The notes beneath the pieces are model-generated. The model was not told the origin of the DNA and did not search any database. It was given only the letters and a program-made list of their open reading frames with translations. DNA of 64,000 bases from JBFWWP01 sp050246115 (lineage in GTDB: Bacteria > Planctomycetota > UBA8108 > UBA1146 > JAJFFE01). Every line of letters starts with the position of its first letter. Position 1 is the first letter of the stretch. The stretch spans positions 4,462 through 68,461 of the forward strand of contig JBFWWP010000029.1 of NCBI GenBank assembly GCA_050246115.1, written 5' to 3'. Below are positions 8,627 through 16,856 of the stretch, piece after piece. Both the position numbers and the translations under genes were made by a program.

Positions 8627-10701
8627 GGCTCGTGACCTTCTTGGCGTGGATGACGATCGCGGTCGGATCGAACGTTGCGAGCGGTCAACCAGGGGCGGAC
8701 TCCGCCCTCCAGAGCTACCGAGCCCACATCGCCGCCGCTGCCGCAGCGCTGACGAGCGGCGACTTGCGCGCGGCCCGCGATTGGCTCGCCGCGGCACCCG
8801 AGCCTTACCGCGGCTGGGAGTGGGACCACCTGAAGGCGGAGACCGATCACTCCCTGAGTTCGTTTCGCGCGAGCGACCAAGGAATCACGAAGCTGCAGGT
8901 GAGCCCGGACGGCAAACTCCTCGCCATCGCCGCCCTCGACGGGGTCATTCGACTCTGGGAGACCCAGAGTGAGTCGGTGGTGGCCGAACTGCGAGGGCAC
9001 GAGAAGCCCGTTCATGGACTGTGTTTCTCGGCGGATGGCCAGCGCCTCGCGAGCACGGGCCGCGACCTCACCCTGCGACTGTGGGATGTCGACCGCCGCG
9101 CGGAGGTCGGCGTACTGGGTGAGCATCCGACGACGCCCTATGCTTGTGCATTCACTCCGGACGGCTCACGCGTAGTCTCGGTGGGCTGGCGAACGCACCC
9201 GGAGAAGGGGCACCCCGTGGGCCTGATTCGGGTCTGGGACGTCGAGTCCCGCACCCTGCTCCACACTCAGGACTACACGACCCACCCCATTGGCTGCGTG
9301 GCGATCTCGCCGGACGGCCGCACGGCGTACCTCGGGTGCTGGGAGTATCAAATCCTGGTCATGAATCTCGAGACCTTTGCGATCGAACGCGAGTTGCAAC
9401 CCCGCGAGAGTCAGGCCTACAAGGCGATCGACTGGATCGAGTTGGATCCGCGCGGCGAGCAACTGGTGACCGGGTGCAAGGACAAGACCTGCAAGTTCTT
9501 CGATCTCGCGTCCGGCGAGCAGCGATTCGAAAGCCCCCACCGCGGCCACGTCACGGCGGCCCGATTCGTGTCGGGCCGCGACCTCGTGGTCACCAGCAGC
9601 CAGGACGGCGCGGTTCGGCTCGTGCGCGCAAGCGATGGGAGTGAGGTGGCGCGGCTACTCGGACACCAAGCGCCGGTGAGCTGCGCAGCCGTCGCTCCGA
9701 ACGGTGACATCGCATACTCGGGTGATGCCGAGGGCATGATCTTTCGGTGGGACTTGCGGGCGCCGGAGAGCTTCACTCCGAGCTATCGCATCGATGGGGC
9801 CTGGTCCTGCGTGTTCGATCCCAACGGCACCCGCATCGCCGCCGGCACCAACGAGAGGACGATCCAGGTTCGTGATGCTCGCACCCTCGAGCGGCTCACG
9901 ACCTCGTCGGCATTCGACGCCCTGGTCGTCGACGTGGCGTGGTCACCCGACGGTTCGCGGATCGTCGGCGGCTCCAACGACGGCACCGTGCGTTGCATCG
10001 ATGTCGCGACCGGGTCGGAGGCCTGGCGCTTTCAGGGACAGGGCCAGATTCGCGCCACGGACTGGTCGCGCGACGGCCGTTACATCGCCGCCGGATCCGG
10101 GGGTTCGGGAGTCGCGTACGTGCTGGACGCGAAGGATGGTCGCGTCGTGTGCGAGCATGGGCTCACTCCGGGCACCCTTGCCACCGGGTTCTTCGCCAAC
10201 TCATCGCGAGTTGCATTTGCCGCCGGCAAGCGAGTCGTGGTGCTGGAGGTGCCGACAGGGCAAATGCTCGGGGAGTGGAGCTCCCTAGCGAGTGACGCAG
10301 CGGAACTCGCCGTGAGCCCGGACGGCCGCGCTCTTGCCGTCGGCGAGATGGCCGGTGATCTCGAACTGTTCGACGTCGACGCGGATGGCCGCATCGTGGG
10401 ACGACGCTGGTCCGGCAAGACCACGGGCACCCAATGGGGCGCGTCGTTCAGTCCCGACGGAGCCCGGCTGGCATCGATCGGCTACGACTTCGCGCTTCAC
10501 CTATGGGATCCGGCGAGCGGCCAGGAAGTGTTCCAAGTTCGCGACCTGCCCATTCAGGGGTTCGACGTGAGGTTCTCGCCGAGCGGCGACTCGATCGCGT
10601 ACATGGGAGGTGCGGGACAGACCTGGCTGATCGATCGTCGCGTATGGCGGGAGCGTCGCCGGTTCCAAAGCGCACCCGAGCCACACCTCCCGGGGAACTG
10701 A
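8623..10701 (+). CDS. Secreted WD40-repeat protein
   Basis: The 692-residue protein begins with a signal peptide (MRLVTFLAWMTIAVGSNVASG) followed by a short helical segment reading AARDWLAAAPEPYRGWEWDH, which is common at the start of planctomycete WD40 proteins. The rest is a series of WD40 blades, recognisable from repeated VSPDGKLLA / IRLWET, FSADGQRLAS / LRLWDVD, IRVWDVE, FRWDLR, WSPDGSRIV and FSPDGARLAS / LHLWDPASG. About 13-14 blades are expected, probably two propellers. Such proteins act as binding scaffolds in the periplasm or cell envelope; no catalytic domain is seen. It starts inside the stop of the TetR gene (ATGA). Confidence 0.88.
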   Translation: MRLVTFLAWMTIAVGSNVASGQPGADSALQSYRAHIAAAAAALTSGDLRAARDWLAAAPEPYRGWEWDHLKAETDHSLSSFRASDQGITKLQVSPDGKLLAIAALDGVIRLWETQSESVVAELRGHEKPVHGLCFSADGQRLASTGRDLTLRLWDVDRRAEVGVLGEHPTTPYACAFTPDGSRVVSVGWRTHPEKGHPVGLIRVWDVESRTLLHTQDYTTHPIGCVAISPDGRTAYLGCWEYQILVMNLETFAIERELQPRESQAYKAIDWIELDPRGEQLVTGCKDKTCKFFDLASGEQRFESPHRGHVTAARFVSGRDLVVTSSQDGAVRLVRASDGSEVARLLGHQAPVSCAAVAPNGDIAYSGDAEGMIFRWDLRAPESFTPSYRIDGAWSCVFDPNGTRIAAGTNERTIQVRDARTLERLTTSSAFDALVVDVAWSPDGSRIVGGSNDGTVRCIDVATGSEAWRFQGQGQIRATDWSRDGRYIAAGSGGSGVAYVLDAKDGRVVCEHGLTPGTLATGFFANSSRVAFAAGKRVVVLEVPTGQMLGEWSSLASDAAELAVSPDGRALAVGEMAGDLELFDVDADGRIVGRRWSGKTTGTQWGASFSPDGARLASIGYDFALHLWDPASGQEVFQVRDLPIQGFDVRFSPSGDSIAYMGGAGQTWLIDRRVWRERRRFQSAPEPHLPGN

Positions 10702-10753
10702 AGGGCTGAGTCGACGCAGGTTCCGACCCCAGTGCCGACCACCGCCACGTCGA

Positions 10754-12652
10754 TCACGAAGTGGCTGGCTCGGCCTCGGCGACCGCAGCGATCTCGACGA
10801 CCTGCTGCCAACCCGCCGCCGCCAGTTGCTGATAGGCTTGCTCGCACCGCTCGCTGTGGACCAACAGCGTCACTTGGTCGCCGACGCGATGCTCCTCATC
10901 ACCCACTGGCGAAGTCGCTCCGCCACGGTGTAGCGCCAGGAAGAGATACGCGCCCGACCCAGTTGCCGCGGTTGTGGGCAGGGCCTCATCCTGGGCGCCT
11001 CGCGCCTTGGCCTCGATGCGCTGCCAGCGCTCGAGGCTCGTCAGCCGGCGCCGGAGGCGCACGGTCCACACCTCAATGTCCTCGGGTCGATGAAACAGCA
11101 ACTCCGCCCCGCCCGCACGGGCCATCTCGGGGGTCACCTGGTGTTCACCCGGACTCAAAGCCACGTAGAGACGCTTGACCTTGCCTTCGCGCTTCGCCTT
11201 CTGCGCAAACAACACGTTCACTTCGCCGTTGGGGCTGAGGCCGATCGCGCCAAGTCGGGTGTCGATCTCAGCCCGTTGGAGAGTTCGTTCTTCCAGACCG
11301 TTCCCGAAGATCACCCGGATGCCCGCTTCGCCAGCGGCGCGCGTCGCCTCGTGGTTGCGATCAATGCACAACACCGGCTGTCCCTCGTTCTGCAGTACCT
11401 TGGCCAAAGTCCTGGCCAACTCGTTGGCGCCGAGAATCACCCAGCCGGCGTTCGACGGGCGCTGCAGGCGAAGCGCACGAGCGAGCGGCCCGCCGGTGAT
11501 CCCAGCAGAAACCACGGTGAGGGCGATGACCGAAAAGACCAGGGCGCGGAACGCCGGACCCACGGGATGCTCGCTCCCCAGCTTGGCGGCTACGAGCGAC
11601 GCGATGGCCGCGGCCACGATCCCCCGCGGACCGATCCATGCCATGAAGGCCTTCTGGCGGAGTCCGAACTCAGACCCGAGGGTACCCACGAACACGTTGA
11701 GCGGGCGCACCACGAACATGAGCACGAGCACGGTCACCACGCCGGGCCAGCCGAGTCCAACGACGTCGTCGGCACGAACGTCGGCGGCAAGCAGCACGAA
11801 CAGCAAACCGATGAACATCGCAGTCAGTTGCTCCTTGAACTCGAGCAACTCCTCCTGGAACCGCGAGGGCATGTTGCCGACGACCAAGCCTGCCAGCGTC
11901 ACCGCCGCTACGCCGCTCTCGTGCTGAATCGCATTGGCGACCTGAAAGATGGCGCAGACCATGCCGAGCGTGAACACCTTCTCGAGACCCTCTGGGATCA
12001 ACTCGCGGAAGCGAAACAGCAGCACCAACGCAAAGCCACAAGCCAGCCCGAAGAGCGAACCGAAACCGAGGGACAGAAAGGCGTCGAGGACCGGGAGGTC
12101 TTCGCCTTTGGACAGCACGAACTCCAGAGTCGCGGCGGCGGCGATCGCCCCAACGGCATCGATGAGCACGCCTTCTGCCTCGAGCACGGTCGAAACCGAG
12201 CGTTCGACCTTGATCCGCTTGAGCAGCGGCCCAATGACCGTAGGTCCGGTGACGATCACGAGCGTGCCGAACACCGACGAGATGGCCCAGTCCCAGCCCA
12301 TGATGAAGTGCGCGGCGAGGGTTCCTCCTACGGCAGTGACCAGGGCTCCCACCGAGATCAACATTTGAATCGAGCGCTGCTCGCGACGGAGCCTGCGAAT
12401 GTCGAGGTTCATCCCGCCTTCGAACAGGATCACCGCAACGGCGAAACTCACCAGCATGAGCAGGCCGTCACCGAGTGACGCCGGGCGCACCACACCTGCC
12501 ATCTCCGGGCCGACGAGCACTCCCGCGAAGAGCAGCAACAGCAGCCCTGGGATCCGCACATGAGTGGCGAGCGCCTGACACAGCAGGCCCACGGCCAGTG
12601 CCAGCGCTATCGTCAGGCTGGGATCGTTGAACACGCTCTCGCTGGGCGGCAC
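10754..12652 (-). CDS. CPA1-type cation/proton antiporter with TrkA-N domain
   Basis: The 632-residue protein has about 12 hydrophobic segments in the first 400 residues, including the CPA1-typical GTLVIVTGPTVIGPLLKRI and LEAEGVLIDAVGAIAA region with its acidic residues. It is therefore expected to exchange Na+ or K+ for protons. A cytosolic TrkA-N-like Rossmann domain follows (GWVILGANELARTLAKVLQ), then a TrkA-C-like end, suggesting control by nucleotide. The GTG at 12652 is chosen because GGGGAGG lies 7 nt upstream; a GTG at 12676 has no such site. It is on the same strand as the Rid gene but 361 nt downstream of it. Confidence 0.9.
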   Translation of the reverse strand: MPPSESVFNDPSLTIALALAVGLLCQALATHVRIPGLLLLLFAGVLVGPEMAGVVRPASLGDGLLMLVSFAVAVILFEGGMNLDIRRLRREQRSIQMLISVGALVTAVGGTLAAHFIMGWDWAISSVFGTLVIVTGPTVIGPLLKRIKVERSVSTVLEAEGVLIDAVGAIAAAATLEFVLSKGEDLPVLDAFLSLGFGSLFGLACGFALVLLFRFRELIPEGLEKVFTLGMVCAIFQVANAIQHESGVAAVTLAGLVVGNMPSRFQEELLEFKEQLTAMFIGLLFVLLAADVRADDVVGLGWPGVVTVLVLMFVVRPLNVFVGTLGSEFGLRQKAFMAWIGPRGIVAAAIASLVAAKLGSEHPVGPAFRALVFSVIALTVVSAGITGGPLARALRLQRPSNAGWVILGANELARTLAKVLQNEGQPVLCIDRNHEATRAAGEAGIRVIFGNGLEERTLQRAEIDTRLGAIGLSPNGEVNVLFAQKAKREGKVKRLYVALSPGEHQVTPEMARAGGAELLFHRPEDIEVWTVRLRRRLTSLERWQRIEAKARGAQDEALPTTAATGSGAYLFLALHRGGATSPVGDEEHRVGDQVTLLVHSERCEQAYQQLAAAGWQQVVEIAAVAEAEPATS

Positions 12653-13013
12653 ACGTGATCCTCCCCGAAGTCTCACGCCGGTCGCACGCGAGGACTTTCG
12701 CTAGCTCACAACCTGCCGAGTGACCGGATCGGCAACGCAGCTCACCACCGAGCCGCAACGTCGGCGGAGAGGGTAGGCCGCCGGGGCGCGGGGGTCCAGG
12801 CGGATCCGAGGTCTCGAACTCTTGGAGCAAGACCTCGGAGGCCCTTCGTCCCTTCGCAACTTGACCTACCGACGCACGACGCCAGCGTCAACGGAGAGGT
12901 CGGGTCGAGCCCTCGCAATCCCGTGGCGCTCGACGCGCACACCGGCGCAGTGCTACGCAGGGCTGCGTTTGGCGGAGTCTTCGTGGCTCTCGAACCCGGG
13001 TCCGCTCATGGCG
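12653..13013. other. Intergenic stretch between the Rid and antiporter genes
   Basis: No gene is supported here. It holds the antiporter leader and, at 12805-12839, a hairpin described separately. Short frames in both strands have low-complexity translations. Confidence 0.5.
12805..12839 (-). terminator. Hairpin downstream of the Rid-family gene, possible terminator
   Basis: A perfect 10-bp inverted repeat (TCCGAGGTCT and AGACCTCGGA) encloses a 15-nt loop. There is no U-run on either strand, so it may instead be a transcript-stabilising or Rho-assisted structure. Confidence 0.35.
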
Positions 13014-13430
13014 TCAGCGGCGATCCGCGAGGTACGCATCGGCTTCGATCTCGATCAGCAGGTCGGCAGCGATCAGAGCGCGGACTTCGACCAACGTCGT
13101 TGCGGGTCGGTGCTCCCCGAAGAAGCCACGGTGGGCGCTCCCATACTCGCGCCAACGCTGGATGTCGGTCGTGAACATGCGCGTCCGCACGATGGACTTG
13201 CGATCGGCGCCGAGTTTCTGGAGTGCGGCTTCGATGATCTCGAGGCAGCGCCGCGCCTGCGCCGCGCCATCGCCCACGCCCACGGTCTCGCCGTGTTCCC
13301 CGACCGCCACGGTCCCGGTGACGTAGACGTGCGGTCCCGCGCGCAGGGCACGACAGTAACCGACTTCCCGTTCCCAGGGGGCGCCAGAGTAAACCCGCTC
13401 GAACCGCCCTGCGTCAGGCTCGACTTCCAT
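13014..13430 (-). CDS. Rid (YjgF/YER057c/UK114) family protein
   Basis: A 138-residue protein covering a whole Rid domain: VYVTGTVAVGEHGETVG, then CLEIIEAALQKLGADRKSIVRTRMF, then the PATTLVEVRAL and LIEIEADAYL strands. RidA hydrolyses reactive enamine/imine intermediates using an arginine in the PARSCVEV block. Here that block is PATTLVEV, so the arginine is replaced by threonine. This places it in a non-RidA subgroup whose reaction is unknown. GGGAG precedes the ATG at 13430 by 6 nt. It stands alone, followed by a 361-nt gap. Confidence 0.85.
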   Translation of the reverse strand: MEVEPDAGRFERVYSGAPWEREVGYCRALRAGPHVYVTGTVAVGEHGETVGVGDGAAQARRCLEIIEAALQKLGADRKSIVRTRMFTTDIQRWREYGSAHRGFFGEHRPATTLVEVRALIAADLLIEIEADAYLADRR

Positions 13431-13560
13431 GTTGCGCTCCCTTCCCCATCGAGAGAACCGCGGTGGCCACACGCCCGAGGTGCTCAGATCGGACAGCCCC
13501 AGCAGCGCTCCGTGGCGGGGGTCAAAACCCCACCACCCCGAGCGACCGAAAGCAAGAACC

Positions 13561-13605
13561 CGGGGCCGCCCGTCTCGGAGTTCTCCCCGAGACGTTGCGG
13601 CCCCG
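13561..13605 (-). terminator. Strong hairpin after the repeat surface protein gene
   Basis: Two stacked stems (CGGGGCCGC with GCGGCCCCG, and GTCTCGG with CCGAGAC) form a long hairpin 33 nt past the stop of the surface protein gene. No clear U-run follows, so the assignment rests on position and stability. Confidence 0.45.
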
Positions 13606-13637
13606 TCGTCGCCCAAGTCGATCCTTCGACGAACGCC

Positions 13638-16600
13638 CTATGGGCAAGCCGCGATCGGGCCCAAACAATCGAGTCGATCACCCAAACTCGGATCCGTCCC
13701 GCACCCCGGGAACGGGGCCGCAGGTGGGTCGCCCATCAAGAATGCGTACGACAGCAGGTAAATCGGATCGACGATGTCCAACGCTCCGTCGTCGTTGGTG
13801 TCGAGAGCGTCCCGACACACCACGCTCGCACCCGTCAGGTAGCCGAGGATCCCGACTGCATCCGCAAGGGTAATGGTCCCGTCGAAGTCCGCGTCCCCAC
13901 GAATGAACTCGTTGCACTCGTCTGGAACGCTGTCGCCGTTCAGATCCGCTGACGCGCCGCCGGCGATGTCACACTCATCGGGAATCGCGTTCGCATTGCA
14001 GTCCACGCTCGTTCCCACGACGAGATCACATTCGTCCGGAACCGAGTTCGTGTTGCAGTCGCTGCTCGCGCCAGAAGCGATGTCGCACTCGTCCGGAATC
14101 GCATTCAGATTGCAGTCGAGACTCGTTCCCGAAGCCAAGTCGCACTCGTCCGGAATCGCGTTCCCGTTGCAATCGACGCTGACCCCGTTGCCGATGTCGC
14201 ACTCGTCCGGGGTGCCATTGAGGTTGCAGTCCAGGCTGGTGCCGACCGCAAAGTCGCAGCTGTCGGGCACTCCGTTGAGGTTGCAGTCCACACTGAACCC
14301 GCTGGCAATGTCACACTCGTCGGGAATGCCGTTGCCATTGCAGTCCTGCACCACGCCTTGCGCCAGATCGCAACTGTCCGGCACGCCGTTCTGATTGCAG
14401 TCCAGGCTCGTTCCCGAGGCAATATCACACACGTCCAGGGTGCCGTTCTGGTTGCAGTCCTGCGCCGCCAGCTCGCACTCATCGGGAATCTCGTTGGCGT
14501 TGCAGTCCGGACTCGTCGTCGCCAGAACGTCGCAGGGATCAGCGGTGCCATTGGCGTTGCAGTCGGCCTCGCACTCGTTCGGGACGCCGTCGCTGTTGCA
14601 GTCGAGCGAGGTTCCCAGCGCGATGTCGCACGCGTCCGGCGACCCGTTCTGGTTGCAGTCGTTCTGAATGAAGCGATGGACCAATCGCACGTCGTCGACG
14701 TACGCTGGCTGCAGCGGTGCCGTGTTGTTCGTCAACACAGCCACTTGCTCCACGAACGTGCTTCCGAGGGCAGTCCCGCTGTAGACGGTCGTGCCATCGA
14801 GTTCGATCGCGACCTGGTTGCTCACCGGTTGCAGAACGTTGACGGTGATCTTGACCTCGAAGTAGTTCCCCGAGCCGAAGGCGTCCAACCAGTCGAAACC
14901 CGTCGAGACGAACACGATGCCAGTACCGAACGGCTGCAGGACCAAGATGTCGCCATTCGCCGCGAAACGGATCCAGGCGACCACGAAGTTCTCACTGGGG
15001 CTCTGCACGAGGATCTCGTACGCGGGCCCACCGCCCCCCTCGATGCGCAAGCGCAGGGAAACCTCCTGCTCGAGCTCCGGAGCGGCCGCGAGAATGGGCG
15101 TGAAAGCCCCCCAGAGGTTGTTGTCGCCCAATGCTGGGTCGCGCAGGATCGACAACGCGCGACTCCCTGCGAAGGGTGCCGTGGCGTTGACGACCGCGGC
15201 CGCGGGACTCACACCGGCGCTGAGCCCCCACCCCCCCTGGCCGACGACCGGGGCCAGCGCGAAGCTCTCGAAGCCGACGTCATAGGGCACCAGCGTGAGC
15301 GGTGCCTCGAAGTCCGAGACGAGGTACGGTGTCGAGACCGCGACGACTCCAGCGACGATGGACGCGCCCGCCCCAAAGAACAACACGTTGCCCAGGGTGT
15401 ACGGACCGTCACTGCCGTGGGCGCCGATGGTTGCGCCGTCCACCTCGAGGTCGAGGATGTTGACGCCCGCGCCAAGGAACGCGCTTCCCGCAAGGAACTC
15501 GATCTCGCCGCCGTTCGGATCGAGCAGGCTCATCGAGTAGGTGTACGTGCCCGCGTTCAGCACGTCGACTTCCACAGCGAAGGCAAGAGTGTCGAAGTCT
15601 CCGTCGGCGTCGCAGTCGTTGCCCGTGTCGATGGACGTACCGAACAAGATCGGCTCCCGTTCGAGCTGCCCGATCAAGTAGGGATCCGTCGATCCGAGGT
15701 TGTAGAGCGCATCTTGGGTCTCGGGAATCCCGGCACGAATCGCCTCGAGCCGAATCCGCGGCACGGTGTACGGACCATTCTCCGCCAGTTCGCGGAGGGT
15801 CTCGGCAGCGAAGTCGATGGCGACCGTCTGCACGCCGACGGGAAGATCCCCGGTCGTATTCGCGGAGACCTGGGCACCACTGGCCGCGCCCAGGTCGACC
15901 CGAACGTTGTACTCCCCGGCGACCAGGACATCGACGTCGATGCCGATGCGGATGACGTCGAACAAGGAGTTGCCGTTCGTGTCGATACCGTCGTCGGTCA
16001 AGGAGGCCGCCACGAGGGTCGCCTGCGGGTTCACGACCTTGAAGCGCGTCGCGAGATCACGCCGGTAGCTGGTTCCGCCCGGCGTCGTGCCGGTGACGGT
16101 GGCGCGCATGTCATAGGTGCCCGGCTCGACCAGGATCACGGCCCCCATGTGGAGGGCGTCCCCGGCTACGAAGTCAGGTGCCACACCATCGTCGGCGAAG
16201 GTGATCGGCACCGGCGAGAACGTCGAATCGCCCAGCCGAAACACGGTTGCCGCCACCGTGAACCCAGAGAGGGGTGTCGTCGACTCGTTCAGGAACAGGC
16301 CCAGCCTCACCTCGGAGCCAACCGGGTAGTCTTCGCCTCCACCCACGACGAATCCTTGGATCGCACTTGCCAGCCAGAGGTTCGTCACCACCGGCAGATC
16401 CGCGGTGACCGCGACGGTCTCGACCACGCGCACGGTCCAGACGCCGACTTGCGGCGCGTCGAGACGAAAGACGTAGTCCTTGCCGGTTACGGCGGGGTTG
16501 GTGTCGGCGTCCTCGGGAAGCGTCGCGCCCCCGCTGATGCCAGCGCCTAGGCCCCCGAGGAAGGTCTCGTTGAGTGCTGGGTCGATGAGAGACACGGTCA

Positions 16601-16838
16601 GCGTCTTGGACGGGGAAGTGACGATCAACAGCGCGGCCCCGACGTCGTCCACCACGAAGGTCATGTCGACGGTCGAGACGGTGGGCGTCAGCAGACCGCT
16701 GTCGACCTGGCGGGCAGTCCCGGAGAAGGGCAAATGGTCCTCGGTCGCGCGCGCGCTCGGCGCCAAGGCCAGCACGAGGCCCACGACAACAGCATACAGG
16801 GCGGCCGCGCGGCCGCGAGTTCGCTTGCGTGTTTGCAT
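13638..16838 (-). CDS. Large secreted protein with DCNxNGxPDxCD repeats and dockerin-like tail
   Basis: The 1066-residue protein starts with a signal peptide (about residues 1-32, ending in APSARATE). Residues 33 to about 720 contain beta-rich, immunoglobulin-like segments without recognised catalytic motifs, including a stretch that resembles a LamG/concanavalin fold near 560-710. Residues 726-975 are 14 tandem 19-residue units built on DCNxNGxPDxCD, probably calcium-binding like thrombospondin type 3 repeats. The end is a dockerin-like pair (RGDADFDGTITLADAVGIL and LDTNDDGALDIVDPIYLLSY) finishing with PFPGCGTDP. AGGAGG lies 8 nt before the ATG. It follows the secreted hydrolase gene by 18 nt, so the two are probably one transcript. 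Role: cell surface or extracellular, otherwise unknown. Confidence 0.85.
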   Translation of the reverse strand: MQTRKRTRGRAAALYAVVVGLVLALAPSARATEDHLPFSGTARQVDSGLLTPTVSTVDMTFVVDDVGAALLIVTSPSKTLTVSLIDPALNETFLGGLGAGISGGATLPEDADTNPAVTGKDYVFRLDAPQVGVWTVRVVETVAVTADLPVVTNLWLASAIQGFVVGGGEDYPVGSEVRLGLFLNESTTPLSGFTVAATVFRLGDSTFSPVPITFADDGVAPDFVAGDALHMGAVILVEPGTYDMRATVTGTTPGGTSYRRDLATRFKVVNPQATLVAASLTDDGIDTNGNSLFDVIRIGIDVDVLVAGEYNVRVDLGAASGAQVSANTTGDLPVGVQTVAIDFAAETLRELAENGPYTVPRIRLEAIRAGIPETQDALYNLGSTDPYLIGQLEREPILFGTSIDTGNDCDADGDFDTLAFAVEVDVLNAGTYTYSMSLLDPNGGEIEFLAGSAFLGAGVNILDLEVDGATIGAHGSDGPYTLGNVLFFGAGASIVAGVVAVSTPYLVSDFEAPLTLVPYDVGFESFALAPVVGQGGWGLSAGVSPAAAVVNATAPFAGSRALSILRDPALGDNNLWGAFTPILAAAPELEQEVSLRLRIEGGGGPAYEILVQSPSENFVVAWIRFAANGDILVLQPFGTGIVFVSTGFDWLDAFGSGNYFEVKITVNVLQPVSNQVAIELDGTTVYSGTALGSTFVEQVAVLTNNTAPLQPAYVDDVRLVHRFIQNDCNQNGSPDACDIALGTSLDCNSDGVPNECEADCNANGTADPCDVLATTSPDCNANEIPDECELAAQDCNQNGTLDVCDIASGTSLDCNQNGVPDSCDLAQGVVQDCNGNGIPDECDIASGFSVDCNLNGVPDSCDFAVGTSLDCNLNGTPDECDIGNGVSVDCNGNAIPDECDLASGTSLDCNLNAIPDECDIASGASSDCNTNSVPDECDLVVGTSVDCNANAIPDECDIAGGASADLNGDSVPDECNEFIRGDADFDGTITLADAVGILGYLTGASVVCRDALDTNDDGALDIVDPIYLLSYAFLMGDPPAAPFPGCGTDPSLGDRLDCLGPIAACP
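13912..14660 (-). repeat. Tandem 57-nt coding repeat, 14 units
   Basis: About 750 nt of tandem repetition inside the surface protein gene. Each unit encodes about 19 residues, DCNxNGxPDxCDxAxGxS. The period is close to 57 nt, with two or three shorter units near the N-terminal side. The last unit is degenerate (DLNGDSVPDECN). The Asp/Asn pattern is typical of calcium-binding loops. Confidence 0.85.
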
Positions 16839-16856
16839 TGGTGCAGTCCTCCTGGC

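Noticed and set aside
11090..12478. A 462-codon plus-strand frame opposite the antiporter
   Set aside because: His/Glu/Gln/Arg-rich translation, no start signal, and the antiporter on the other strand is unmistakable.
13912..14660. Regular ~57-nt repetition resembling a CRISPR array
   Set aside because: The repeats are in frame, diverge between units and encode DCNxNGxPDxCD calcium-loop units; there is no identical repeat with unique spacers.
14358..16550. A 730-codon open frame on the plus strand opposite the repeat surface protein
   Set aside because: It is antisense to a gene with signal peptide, repeats and a dockerin-like end; its translation is charged and without family pattern, as is usual for shadow frames in high-GC DNA.
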